A stretch of DNA of 54,826 nt from Streptomyces viridochromogenes DSM 40736 (GTDB lineage Bacteria; Actinomycetota; Actinomycetes; Streptomycetales; Streptomycetaceae): the NCBI RefSeq assembly GCF_000158955.1, contig NZ_GG657757.1, positions 7,348,521 to 7,403,346 on the forward strand, in the 5' to 3' direction. A program made the position numbers and the translations under genes. This document shows, in pieces, positions 25,900 to 33,491 of this stretch. A model generated the notes under the pieces. It ran no database searches. It was not told the DNA's origin and saw only the letters and a list, made by a program, of their open reading frames with translations. Each line of letters begins with the position of its first letter. Positions within the stretch are counted from its first letter, which is position 1.

Positions 25900-26994
25900 G
25901 TGAAACGCCTGCGCCGGCCGCGCCGGATGCCGATCGACCCGTTCATCCTTCTCCTGCTGGCGACCGTGGGCGTCGCCGCACTGTTCCCGGCGCGCGGGTC
26001 GGCCGCCGACGTCGCGTCCGGGGCCTCCACGGCGGCGATCGCGTTCCTGTTCTTCCTCTACGGAGCCCGGCTCTCCACCCGTGAGGCGCTGGACGGCCTG
26101 CGGCACTGGCGGCTCCACGTCACGGTTCTGGCCGCCACGTTCGTCGTCTTCCCGCTGCTCGGTCTCGCGGCCCGCGGGCTGGTGCCGGTGATCCTCACCG
26201 ACCCGCTCTACCAGGGCCTGCTCTTCCTCACACTCGTCCCGTCGACCGTCCAGTCGTCGATCGCCTTCACCTCGATGGCGCGCGGCAACGTGCCCGCCGC
26301 GATCTGCGCGGGCTCCTTCTCCTCGCTCGTCGGCATCCTCGCCACCCCGCTGCTCGCGGCCTCGCTGCTCGGCGGCAGCGGGGGCGGGTTCTCCGCCGAC
26401 TCGCTGCTGAAGATCGTGCTGCAACTGCTCGTGCCGTTCCTCGCCGGGCAGCTGCTGCGCCGCTGGGGAGTCAGGAGGGGCCGCGCGAAGCGCGTCGGGC
26501 AGGGTGGTGGTGGGCGACGGGAGGGCGGCTTCGTCACCCGGCACAAGAAGGTCCTCGGGCTGGTGGACCGCGGCTCGATCCTGCTCGTCGTCTACACCGC
26601 GTTCAGCCAGGGCATGGTCCAGGGCATCTGGCACCAGGTCAGCCCCGTCCGGCTGGGCGGGCTGCTCGCCGTCGAATCCGTGATCCTGGCCGTGATGCTG
26701 CTGCTGACCTGGTACGGCGGCAAGGCGCTGGGCTTCAAGAGGGAGGACCGGATCGTCCTGCAGTTCGCCGGCTCGAAGAAGTCCCTGGCCGCCGGACTGC
26801 CGATGGCGAGCGTCCTGTTCGGCGCGCACGCCTCGCTGGCCGTGCTGCCGCTGATGCTCTTCCACCAGATGCAGCTGATGGTCTGCGCCGTGATCGCCAA
26901 GCGCCGCTCGCACGACCCGGCCCCCGAGGTCACCGCTCCGGAGCGAGCCGCAGCGTCACGAACCTCGGTCGGTACAGGGACACGTTCCGGCTGA
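25900..26994 (+). CDS. bile acid:sodium symporter-like transporter (SBF family)
   Basis: About 364 residues with around nine or ten hydrophobic helices. The GTG at 25900 (GGAG upstream) is preferred; an ATG nine codons on is possible. Motifs of the YfeH/SBF-like group include FLFFLYGARLSTREAL, LVPSTVQSSIAFTSMARGN and FAGSKKSLAAGLPMA. A Gly/Arg-rich insert (about residues 192-212) interrupts a loop. These transporters move organic anions with sodium across the cell membrane; the actual substrate is unknown. The LysR gene is divergent. The last 65 bp overlap the convergent DUF4185 gene, so the C-terminal tail (ERAAASRTSVGTGTRSG) is unlikely to be conserved. Confidence 0.88.
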   Translation: MKRLRRPRRMPIDPFILLLLATVGVAALFPARGSAADVASGASTAAIAFLFFLYGARLSTREALDGLRHWRLHVTVLAATFVVFPLLGLAARGLVPVILTDPLYQGLLFLTLVPSTVQSSIAFTSMARGNVPAAICAGSFSSLVGILATPLLAASLLGGSGGGFSADSLLKIVLQLLVPFLAGQLLRRWGVRRGRAKRVGQGGGGRREGGFVTRHKKVLGLVDRGSILLVVYTAFSQGMVQGIWHQVSPVRLGGLLAVESVILAVMLLLTWYGGKALGFKREDRIVLQFAGSKKSLAAGLPMASVLFGAHASLAVLPLMLFHQMQLMVCAVIAKRRSHDPAPEVTAPERAAASRTSVGTGTRSG

Positions 26995-28165
26995 GCTGGG
27001 CCGCGGCCCCCGTCGTCTCCAGCCAGTTGACGTCGTAGCTCAGCACGAGACGCCCGTCGCCGCTCAGCACGGGGTGGGCCTGCGGGTTGTACGCGGCCAC
27101 CTGACCCCGCGGCAGCGACGGGCTGAACTCCTTCGCGGGCCCGTGCCAGGGCCCCGCCGGTGAGCACGCCCAGTACGACGCCACGGTGGTCAGCCCCTTC
27201 GTGCCCGTGGCCATCGTGAACAGCACGTACGTCCCGTCGTCCCGGACGACCGAGAACGCGCTGCCCACGCCCCGCCGCCGCCCGTCCCCGAGCACCGGCC
27301 GGGGACGGGCGCCGGGCACCCACGCCGAGCCGCTCCAGTACTGCCAGGCCCCCGGGTCGGCGAGCCTGCCCTCCGGTACGCGGGCCGCGTACGCGTGCGA
27401 GGCGGGGCGTGACGCGGCCCGGCCGTCGTCGCCGCCGAAGACGTACGTCCAGCCGTCCTCCTCGACCAGCGTCGTGCCGAACAGCACCCGTCGGGACGGG
27501 TCGGGGACCAGTTGCTGGTCGAGCACCCTGACGATCGACTCCAGGCGCAGGCCGGGCAGGGTCAGGGTGGCGACCTCGGTGGCGGTGGGCACGCCGTAGA
27601 TCCACGGGGCCTGGCCGGCCGTGCGCACCCACAGCAGGACCCGGACGACCTGCTCGGAGGAGCCGGGGGAGCGGGGCTCGACCCGGGCACCGACCGGCCA
27701 GCGCCACTGGTTCGGAGCCGGGTCGGCGAACAGCGGGGCGGGCAGGGTGGTCTCCAGGCGGCCGTCGCGCATCAGCACGGCCGAGTTGCGCACCAGCGGC
27801 GCGGTGGTGTCCCGCCAGGCGTGGGACTCGCCGGCCGGGTTGGGCGGGCCGTACACCCGGCCCAGGTAGGTGTCCGAGAACAGCCACAGCACCCGGCCGT
27901 CGGGTAACCGCACCGAGTGGGTGCCGTCGCCGCCGGTCCAGTCGTCACTGCGGCTCGCGTCGTCGCCGTAGCGGGCGAACTCGGCGGTGAGGCCGTCGTC
28001 CGCCCGCCAGGAGCGGACCGTGCGTGCCCGGCAGCCCTCGTCGTCCGGACTTTCGTCCTCCGGCAGGGCGATGAGCAGCGCGGCCCCGAGAACCAGGACC
28101 AGCAGCAGGCCGATCCCGGTTCCGGTGCGCTGTCGTGCTCGTGCTGCTGTCGAGTCGTCGGGCAC
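26930..28165 (-). CDS. DUF4185-domain secreted or membrane-anchored protein
   Basis: About 411 residues from GTG at 28165 (GGAG four bases upstream), 11 bp after the sialidase stop. An N-terminal hydrophobic segment (GTGIGLLLVLVLGAALLIAL) should anchor or export it. The remainder has propeller-like sequence matching DUF4185: GRVLWLFSDTYLG, NSAVLMRDG, GWTYVFGGDD, GTYVLFTMATG and AYNPQAHPVLSGDGRLVLSY. These domains resemble GH43/GH117-type glycosidase folds but no activity is assured. Its place after a sialidase suggests a glycan-related role outside the cell. A TTA codon (minus strand 27907-27905, codon 87) suggests bldA dependence, as in its operon partner. Confidence 0.8.
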   Translation of the reverse strand: MPDDSTAARARQRTGTGIGLLLVLVLGAALLIALPEDESPDDEGCRARTVRSWRADDGLTAEFARYGDDASRSDDWTGGDGTHSVRLPDGRVLWLFSDTYLGRVYGPPNPAGESHAWRDTTAPLVRNSAVLMRDGRLETTLPAPLFADPAPNQWRWPVGARVEPRSPGSSEQVVRVLLWVRTAGQAPWIYGVPTATEVATLTLPGLRLESIVRVLDQQLVPDPSRRVLFGTTLVEEDGWTYVFGGDDGRAASRPASHAYAARVPEGRLADPGAWQYWSGSAWVPGARPRPVLGDGRRRGVGSAFSVVRDDGTYVLFTMATGTKGLTTVASYWACSPAGPWHGPAKEFSPSLPRGQVAAYNPQAHPVLSGDGRLVLSYDVNWLETTGAAAQLSRNVSLYRPRFVTLRLAPER

Positions 28166-28176
28166 GCTCCGTGACG

Positions 28177-30057
28177 TTAGTTGCTGCCGCTCACCCGGTC
28201 CATGGGCAGCCACAGCACCGTGCCCCCGGCCGCCGCGCCCGCGGCGCCCGCGGCGCCGGAAGCCAACTCCTCGTCGGAGAGGGCCCGGTTCCAGACGCGC
28301 ACGTCGTCGAGCGCCCCCGTGAGGAACGCCCGGCTGTCCATGCGCTGGCCGATGTGCACGCCGAACGGGGAGTTACGGCTGACCGAGCCCGGCACGTCCG
28401 GGGTGCTCATGGGCGAACCGTCGAGGAACAGGGTCAGGTTCCCGCCGCCGCGGCGCAGGACCAGGTGGTGCCAGCGGCCGTCGTTGTGGGCGCCGGCGGT
28501 CGACACCGAGGCGGTCCGCACGGTCGTCGCGCCCGAGCGGGTGGTGATCAGAGCGCGGACCCGGTCGCTCGCGGGCTCCCCGCGCAGCCAGATCTGCGGC
28601 TGGGTGGTGCCGATGCCGCCCATCCACAGGAAGGGCTGCTCGCCGGTCGTGGCCGTGTAGCGGAAGAACAGCGAGGCAGTGAAGTCGCCCTCCCCGAGCG
28701 GGAGCCGGGAGCGGTACGGCAGGCGTACGGCGTCATCCTCGCCGTCGAAGGACAGCGCACCGCCGCGCACACCGGTCGTCGGCCGGGAGCCGCCCAGCAC
28801 GGCCGCCGGCGTGGCGCCCGGGGCGGCGTCGCGGGTGGTCGGGTCGCGGCTGCGGCGCGGCTTCAGCCAGTCCTCGGTGAAACGGGCGAAGCGGATCTCG
28901 TCACGGGCGTCGACCGCCCCGCCCTCGTACAGCAGGCCCACCGTCGAGGAGTCGACCGCCGCCATGTCGGAGTAGCCGGACCAGTCCGTGGTGACGACCG
29001 TGCCCCGGTCCACGCTGTCCCAGGTGCGCCCGCCGTCGTAGGAGGAGCGGACCATCATCGTCCGGCGGCGGTCGGGATCGGCCGGTGCGGACAGCAGCAT
29101 CCGCCCGCCCAGGCGCAGGGTCGCGCCCTGGACCTGCGGGGTGTAGAGGTCCGGGAGGTCGCGGAACGGCGTGGCGAAGCTGTCGCCGCCGTCCAGGCTG
29201 AGGGTCTGCGCGCGGTGGCCCAGGTCGGTGCCGTCCTGTTCCCGGCCGCTGACCAGCACGGCTCCGTCGGCGCGTTCGGTGAGGGTCACCTCGGACGGCT
29301 TCTGCCGGAACGTGCCGTCCTGAGCTATGGGCCAGGAGTCGGTGGCGCCGACCCGCCAGTGGTCGCCGCCGTCGTCGCTGACGATGAGCGCGGCGTGGTT
29401 CGCGGTGACCCGACTGCCGTCCCACGTCTCGGTGTTGACGCCGAACACCAGCCGCCCGGCGTGCTTGCCGCGGGTGAGCTGGATGCCGTGCACGGGCCCG
29501 GTGGCGTACCAGGAGTTCCAGTTGCCGGGCAGGATCTGGTCGCTCAGATCGCGGGGCTCGGACCAGGTCCGGCCGTCGTCGTCGCTGTACTGGAGATGCG
29601 GGGTGCGGTCGCAGGGAATCGTGCAGCTGCCGGCGTCCGTACGGCCGGTGTTGTACGTCTCGGCCAGCAGGATCCGTCCGGTCCTGCGGTCCACGATCGG
29701 AGCCGGGTTGCCGTGCGTGTCGCCGGCGCCCTCGTTGACGACCTGGAGCGGTCCCCAGGTGCGGCCGCCGTCGGTGGAGCGCTTGACGACGAGGTCGATG
29801 TCGGCCGCGTCACCGCAGTTGAGGACACGGCCCTCGGCGAAGGCGAGCAGGGTGCCGGCCGTGGTCCGCACGATCGCCGGGATGCGGAAGCAGGCGTAGC
29901 CGGGGTCCTGGGAGGCCTTGAAGAGGACCTGTTGCTCGAACTCCGGTAAGGCCGTGCCGGGTCGGGCGCCGGCGGGGGCGGTGGGCGCGAGCAGCGCCGC
30001 GGCGGTGAGAACGGCTGTCAGGGTGGATCTCAGACGTGCGCGAAGACCTGACGGCAT
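28177..30057 (-). CDS. secreted exo-alpha-sialidase GH33 with C-terminal LamG-like domain
   Basis: 626 residues. Signal peptide to about residue 32 (VLTAAALLAPTAPAGA). The sialidase propeller (about 40-400) carries the FRIP motif (YACFRIPAIVRT) and repeated Asp boxes: KRSTDGGRTWG, QYSDDDGRTWS, IVSDDGGDHW and RSSYDGGRTWDS. Residues about 425-620 form a LamG/concanavalin-like lectin domain (GGALSFDGEDDAVRLPY, WHHLVLRRGG, GALDDVRVWNRALSDEE). It should release terminal sialic acids from glycans outside the cell. A TTA codon is at codon 37 (minus strand 29949-29947). The DUF4185 gene follows in the same operon. The 155-bp upstream region (30058-30212) shows no gene. Confidence 0.93.
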   Translation of the reverse strand: MPSGLRARLRSTLTAVLTAAALLAPTAPAGARPGTALPEFEQQVLFKASQDPGYACFRIPAIVRTTAGTLLAFAEGRVLNCGDAADIDLVVKRSTDGGRTWGPLQVVNEGAGDTHGNPAPIVDRRTGRILLAETYNTGRTDAGSCTIPCDRTPHLQYSDDDGRTWSEPRDLSDQILPGNWNSWYATGPVHGIQLTRGKHAGRLVFGVNTETWDGSRVTANHAALIVSDDGGDHWRVGATDSWPIAQDGTFRQKPSEVTLTERADGAVLVSGREQDGTDLGHRAQTLSLDGGDSFATPFRDLPDLYTPQVQGATLRLGGRMLLSAPADPDRRRTMMVRSSYDGGRTWDSVDRGTVVTTDWSGYSDMAAVDSSTVGLLYEGGAVDARDEIRFARFTEDWLKPRRSRDPTTRDAAPGATPAAVLGGSRPTTGVRGGALSFDGEDDAVRLPYRSRLPLGEGDFTASLFFRYTATTGEQPFLWMGGIGTTQPQIWLRGEPASDRVRALITTRSGATTVRTASVSTAGAHNDGRWHHLVLRRGGGNLTLFLDGSPMSTPDVPGSVSRNSPFGVHIGQRMDSRAFLTGALDDVRVWNRALSDEELASGAAGAAGAAAGGTVLWLPMDRVSGSN

Positions 30058-30212
30058 GGTGCGACCTGCCCTTCATGCGTCTGTCGGCTGGACCACCGAG
30101 GCATGGGAACGGACGTCCGTGCGGCGGATATGCGGAAATCGGACATCCCACGTCCCATGTGTGGGGTCACAGACGGTACTTGGACTCCCAGACCCCCCAC
30201 AAGAAGCGTGCG

Positions 30213-31130
30213 TCAGGGGATCAGGACGACCTTGCCGAGGTTGGCCCGCGCCTCGATCTCCCCGTGTGCCTTGGCCGCGTCCTCCAGGGCGAACTCCCCG
30301 TGCACGACGGGCTCGATCTCTCCCGCCGCGAACAGCCGCCACAGTTCCCGGCGCCACCGCTCGTACAGTTCCGGGTTCCCGCGGGCGATACGGGCCATCT
30401 GGAACCCGATCACCGACTTGGCGCCCACGAGCAGGTCGTACGCCTGCACGCTGCCGCCGCCCGAGCTGTACGCCACCAGCCGTCCGCCCGGGGCGAGTGC
30501 GGCGAGGGCGGGGGTGAGCAGCGTCCCGCCGACCGCGTCCAGGGCGTAGTCGACCGGGGTGCCCCAGCCGTCGTCGCCGTACGCCACGACATGGTCGGCG
30601 CCCAGATCGCGCACGAAGCCGGCCTTGGCCGGGTCGGAGACGGCCCCCACGACCCGGCCGGCGCCCCGGGTCCGGGCCAGTTGCACCGCGAGGTGCCCGA
30701 CACCGCTCGCCGCCGCCGTCATCAGGGCCGCCTCGCTCGGCTCGGGCCGTGCCGCCTCCAGGGCGCCGAGGGCGACCAGGCCGCTGCGGACCAGGGCGAC
30801 CGCGTCGACGGCGCCGGCGTCCGCCGGCACCGGGGAGGCCATGGCCTCGCGCAGGAGCGCGAAGTCGGCGTAGCCGTGGCCGAAGCAGAGCCCCGTCACG
30901 CGGTCGCCGGCGCCGAAGCGGGTGACGCCCTCGCCGACGGCCGTGACCTCCCCGGCGATCTCGCCGCCGAGCGGGACCGGGTCGGCCGACTCGGCGACCT
31001 TGCGTACGACCGGGAGGGTGACGCCGATCGCCTCCGTGCGCACGAGCAGCTCTCCGGGGCCGGGCTCGGGGGCCGGTGCCTCCTCCGTGAACAGGGGGCC
31101 GCCTCGGGATTCGTAGCGGACGCGGCGCAT
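30213..31130 (-). CDS. NADPH:quinone oxidoreductase-like MDR protein
   Basis: 305 residues from ATG at 31130 with GGAGG five bases upstream; that start places the N-terminus at MRRVRYESRGG. The GroES-like half has GELLVRTEAIGVT and LGGEIAGEVTAVGEGV; the NADPH half has AASGVGHLAVQLARTRGAGRVVG, and SSGGGSVQAYDLLVGAKSVIGF. Zinc ligands of true alcohol dehydrogenases are absent, so it belongs to the quinone reductase branch. It is divergent from a MarR regulator, with a perfect palindrome 36 bp upstream of its start, and is probably repressed by it until a quinone or electrophile is sensed. Confidence 0.92.
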   Translation of the reverse strand: MRRVRYESRGGPLFTEEAPAPEPGPGELLVRTEAIGVTLPVVRKVAESADPVPLGGEIAGEVTAVGEGVTRFGAGDRVTGLCFGHGYADFALLREAMASPVPADAGAVDAVALVRSGLVALGALEAARPEPSEAALMTAAASGVGHLAVQLARTRGAGRVVGAVSDPAKAGFVRDLGADHVVAYGDDGWGTPVDYALDAVGGTLLTPALAALAPGGRLVAYSSGGGSVQAYDLLVGAKSVIGFQMARIARGNPELYERWRRELWRLFAAGEIEPVVHGEFALEDAAKAHGEIEARANLGKVVLIP

Positions 31131-31166
31131 CGCACCTCCGAGTGTCGTGGGTACTCCCCATGAATT

Positions 31167-31183
31167 CGTTGGGGAGCCCAACG
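31167..31183. promoter_or_regulatory. MarR operator candidate 1
   Basis: CGTTGGG-GAG-CCCAACG is a perfect palindrome between the quinone reductase and marR genes. It shares CGTTGG with the second site 39 bp away. Confidence 0.65.
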
Positions 31184-31205
31184 GTATAGGAGGATCATAG
31201 GGAGG

Positions 31206-31228
31206 ACCAACGATTTCTTGGTTAGGCT
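31206..31228 (+). promoter_or_regulatory. MarR operator candidate 2 with -10 box of a leaderless transcript
   Basis: ACCAA-N7-TTGGT (31206-31222) lies directly upstream of a TAGGCT -10 hexamer (31223-31228). The ATG at 31235 is seven bases after the hexamer and has no ribosome site, so transcription probably starts at the ATG itself. Bound MarR would block its own promoter. Confidence 0.65.
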
Positions 31229-31234
31229 GCGGCC

Positions 31235-31675
31235 ATGTCGGAAGCCCCCCTCCCCGCGATCCGCTCCCTGCCCAGCTGGCTGCTCGGCCGCGCCGCCGCT
31301 CGCGGCCGGGCCCTGGTGGCCGAGGCACTGGCCGAGCAGGGCATGCGGATGTGGCACCACGTGGTGCTGTCCGCCGTCCGCGATCTCGGCCCCGTCGCCC
31401 AGGCCGACCTCGGCCGCGGGGTCCGGCTGGACCCCAAGGACCTGGTCGGCGTCCTCAACGACCTCCAGTCGGCGGGCCTGGTGGTGCGCGAGCCGGACCC
31501 GAGGGACCGCCGCAAGAACGCCGTGTCCCTCACCGAGGAGGGTGCCCGGCTGCTGAAACGCTGCGAGAAGGCGGCCCGCGCCGCCAATGACGAACTGCTC
31601 GCCCCGCTGTCGGCGGCGGAACGGGAGCAGCTCACCGGGATGCTGCGCCGGATATCCGGCACGGGTGACCTGTAA
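31235..31675 (+). CDS. MarR-family transcriptional regulator
   Basis: 146 residues. The winged helix is clear: LSAVRDLGPVAQADLGRGVR, then LVGVLNDLQSAGLVVREPDP with the MarR wing DPRDRRKNAVSLTEEG. The dimerising helices flank it. No Shine-Dalgarno sequence precedes the ATG; the TAGGCT box suggests a leaderless mRNA. It is divergent from the quinone reductase with two palindromes between them, the usual layout for a repressor of a redox-detoxifying enzyme. Confidence 0.93.
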   Translation: MSEAPLPAIRSLPSWLLGRAAARGRALVAEALAEQGMRMWHHVVLSAVRDLGPVAQADLGRGVRLDPKDLVGVLNDLQSAGLVVREPDPRDRRKNAVSLTEEGARLLKRCEKAARAANDELLAPLSAAEREQLTGMLRRISGTGDL

Positions 31676-31701
31676 CACGCACCGACCGGAAAACGCTGAG
31701 A

Positions 31702-31748
31702 CGGGGCCCCTGCGGCGCAGGGGGCGCTCCCCGCCGGCCGGGGCCCCG
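31702..31748. terminator. long hairpin between marR and fdhD
   Basis: CGGGGCCCC (31702-31710) pairs with GGGGCCCCG (31740-31748), with further pairing inside. It lies between convergent marR and fdhD and could end both transcripts. Confidence 0.55.
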
Positions 31749-31773
31749 CCGCCGTGTCGCGCGGAGAACCTGC

Positions 31774-32622
31774 TCAGCCCTGGGCGGCCGCCGCCCGCAG
31801 GGCGATGCGGTCCTCACCCGCGTACACGTTCATGGAGCTGCCCCGCAGGAAGCCCACCAGGGTCAGGCCCGTCTCGGCGGCCAGGTCCACCGCCAGCGAG
31901 GACGGCGCGGACACCGCCGCCAGTACGGGTATCCCGGCCATCACGGCCTTCTGCGCCAGCTCGAAGGAGGCCCGGCCCGAGACGAGCAGGATCGCCCGGG
32001 ACAGCGGCAGGCCGCCGTTCTGCAGCGCGCGGCCGACCAGCTTGTCGACCGCGTTGTGCCGGCCCACGTCCTCCCGGACGTCCAGCAGTTCACCGTCCTC
32101 CGAGAAGAGCGCCGCCGCGTGCAGGCCCCCGGTCCGGTCGAACACCCGCTGGGCGGCGCGCAGCCGGTCGGGCAGGCTCGCGAGCAGCTCCGGGGAGACC
32201 TGGACCGGGGGAGTGTCGGCGATGGGCCAGCGGGCCGTCGTGCGCACCGCGTCCAGCGACGCCTTGCCGCACAGGCCGCAGGAGGACGTCGTGTAGACGT
32301 TCCGCTCCAGGGTGATGTCGGGGATCACCACGTCAGGGGCCGTCTGCACGTCGACCACGTTGTAGGTGTTCGACCCGTCGGCGGTGGCCCCGGCGCAGTA
32401 GACGATGTTCCGGAGGTCCTGCTGCCCGCCCAGCACCCCCTCGCTCACCAGGAAGCCCGCCGCCAGGGCGAAGTCGTCGCCCGGGGTGCGCATGGTGATC
32501 GCCAGTGGCTTGCCGTTCAGCCGGATCTCCAGGGGTTCCTCCGCCACGAGCGTGTCCGGGCGGCTGGAGACCGCCCCGTCCCGTATCCGGATCACCTTGC
32601 GTCGTTCCGTGACTCGTCCCAT
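31774..32622 (-). CDS. fdhD: formate dehydrogenase accessory sulfurtransferase FdhD
   Basis: 282 residues, usual for FdhD. The active-site pair is visible as Cys115 and Cys118 in SSCGLCGK, with GDDFALAAGFLVSEG, REDVGRHNAVDKLVG and ILLVSGRASFELAQKA. FdhD passes sulfur from a desulfurase to the bis-MGD cofactor; without it formate dehydrogenase is inactive. It is the last gene of the formate dehydrogenase operon, eight bases after the Fe-S gene. Confidence 0.96.
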   Translation of the reverse strand: MGRVTERRKVIRIRDGAVSSRPDTLVAEEPLEIRLNGKPLAITMRTPGDDFALAAGFLVSEGVLGGQQDLRNIVYCAGATADGSNTYNVVDVQTAPDVVIPDITLERNVYTTSSCGLCGKASLDAVRTTARWPIADTPPVQVSPELLASLPDRLRAAQRVFDRTGGLHAAALFSEDGELLDVREDVGRHNAVDKLVGRALQNGGLPLSRAILLVSGRASFELAQKAVMAGIPVLAAVSAPSSLAVDLAAETGLTLVGFLRGSSMNVYAGEDRIALRAAAAQG

Positions 32623-32630
32623 AGTCCTGA

Positions 32631-33491
32631 TCAGCCCCGGTTCTGTACGTGCTGGTAGCCGAAGCGGCCCTTGATGCAGAGGTTGCCGTGGGTCACCGGG
32701 TTGTCGTGCGGTGAGGTGACCTTCACGATCTCATTGTCCTGTACGTGCAGTGTCAGGTTGCAGCCCACTCCGCAGTACGCGCACACCGTGGTCGTCTCCG
32801 TCTGTCGCGACTCGTCCCAGGTACCCGCCGCCCGCATGTCGAACTCGGACTTGAAGGACAGCGCGCCCGTGGGGCACACCTCGATGCAGTTCCCGCAGTA
32901 CACGCACGCCGAGTCGGTGAGCGGCCCGTCGTGCTCCACGGAGATCCGGGCGTCGAAACCGCGCCCGGCGACCGAGATCGCGAAACTGTTCTGCCACTGG
33001 TCGCCGCAGGCGTCCACGCACTTGTAGCAGAGGATGCATTTATCGTAATCACGGATATATAGGTCATTATCGACTCTTGGCTCCTCGTTGAGCCGGGCCG
33101 CGTCCGGACCGAACCGGTCCGGCTTCGCCTCGTACTCCTTGAGCCACTCGGCGACCCGAGGCGTGGTCGACAGGTCCACCGAGGACGCGAGCAGTTCGAG
33201 GACGACCTTCCGGCTGTGCCGGGCCCGTTCGGTGTCGGTCCGCACCTCCATCCCGGGCTCGGCCTTGCGGGAGCAGGCCGGGACGAGGGTCCTGGCCCCC
33301 TCGACCTCGACGACGCAGACACGGCAGGCGTTCTTCGGCCGGAGCGTGTCGCCCTCGCACAGGGTCGGGACGTCCTTCCCGGCGGCCCGGCAGGCGTCGA
33401 GGATCGTGGAGCCCTCGGGCGCCCGCACCGGCTCCCCGTCGAGGGTGAACTCCAGCAGCCGGCGCGGGATCCCCAGCGGTGTGACGGTCAT
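32631..33491 (-). CDS. formate dehydrogenase Fe-S protein carrying the Mo-proximal [4Fe-4S] domain
   Basis: 286 residues. Three parts in order: a plant-type [2Fe-2S] domain (Cys45, Cys56, Cys59, Cys73), a NuoG-like linker, a two-cluster ferredoxin domain (Cys152, 155, 158, 162 and Cys196, 199, 202, 206), and finally the Molybdop_Fe4S4 domain (Cys237, 240, 244, 272) that normally opens the catalytic subunit of formate dehydrogenases and NuoG. The protein stops at GRFGYQHVQNRG, where FdhF/FdsA proteins continue into the catalytic domain. It should relay electrons between the Mo site and the NuoEF-like subunit. Its ATG overlaps the NuoEF stop (ATGA). Codons 138-151 form an A+T-rich rare-codon patch. 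Confidence 0.92.
   Translation of the reverse strand: MTVTPLGIPRRLLEFTLDGEPVRAPEGSTILDACRAAGKDVPTLCEGDTLRPKNACRVCVVEVEGARTLVPACSRKAEPGMEVRTDTERARHSRKVVLELLASSVDLSTTPRVAEWLKEYEAKPDRFGPDAARLNEEPRVDNDLYIRDYDKCILCYKCVDACGDQWQNSFAISVAGRGFDARISVEHDGPLTDSACVYCGNCIEVCPTGALSFKSEFDMRAAGTWDESRQTETTTVCAYCGVGCNLTLHVQDNEIVKVTSPHDNPVTHGNLCIKGRFGYQHVQNRG
33031..33080 (-). other. A+T-rich rare-codon patch inside the Fe-S gene
   Basis: Bases 33031-33078 have 17 G or C out of 48. Codons 138-151 read CCA AGA GTC GAT AAT GAC, then CTA TAT ATC CGT GAT TAC GAT AAA; ten of the fourteen end in A or T, in a gene where almost all others end in G or C. The patch ends immediately before Cys152, the first ligand of the ferredoxin domain. 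Confidence 0.9.

Noticed and set aside
33031..33080. Selenocysteine-type signal in the formate dehydrogenase operon
   Set aside because: The catalytic residue is an ordinary Cys codon (Cys84) in another gene and no in-frame TGA is involved, so the A+T-rich patch is not a selenocysteine insertion element.
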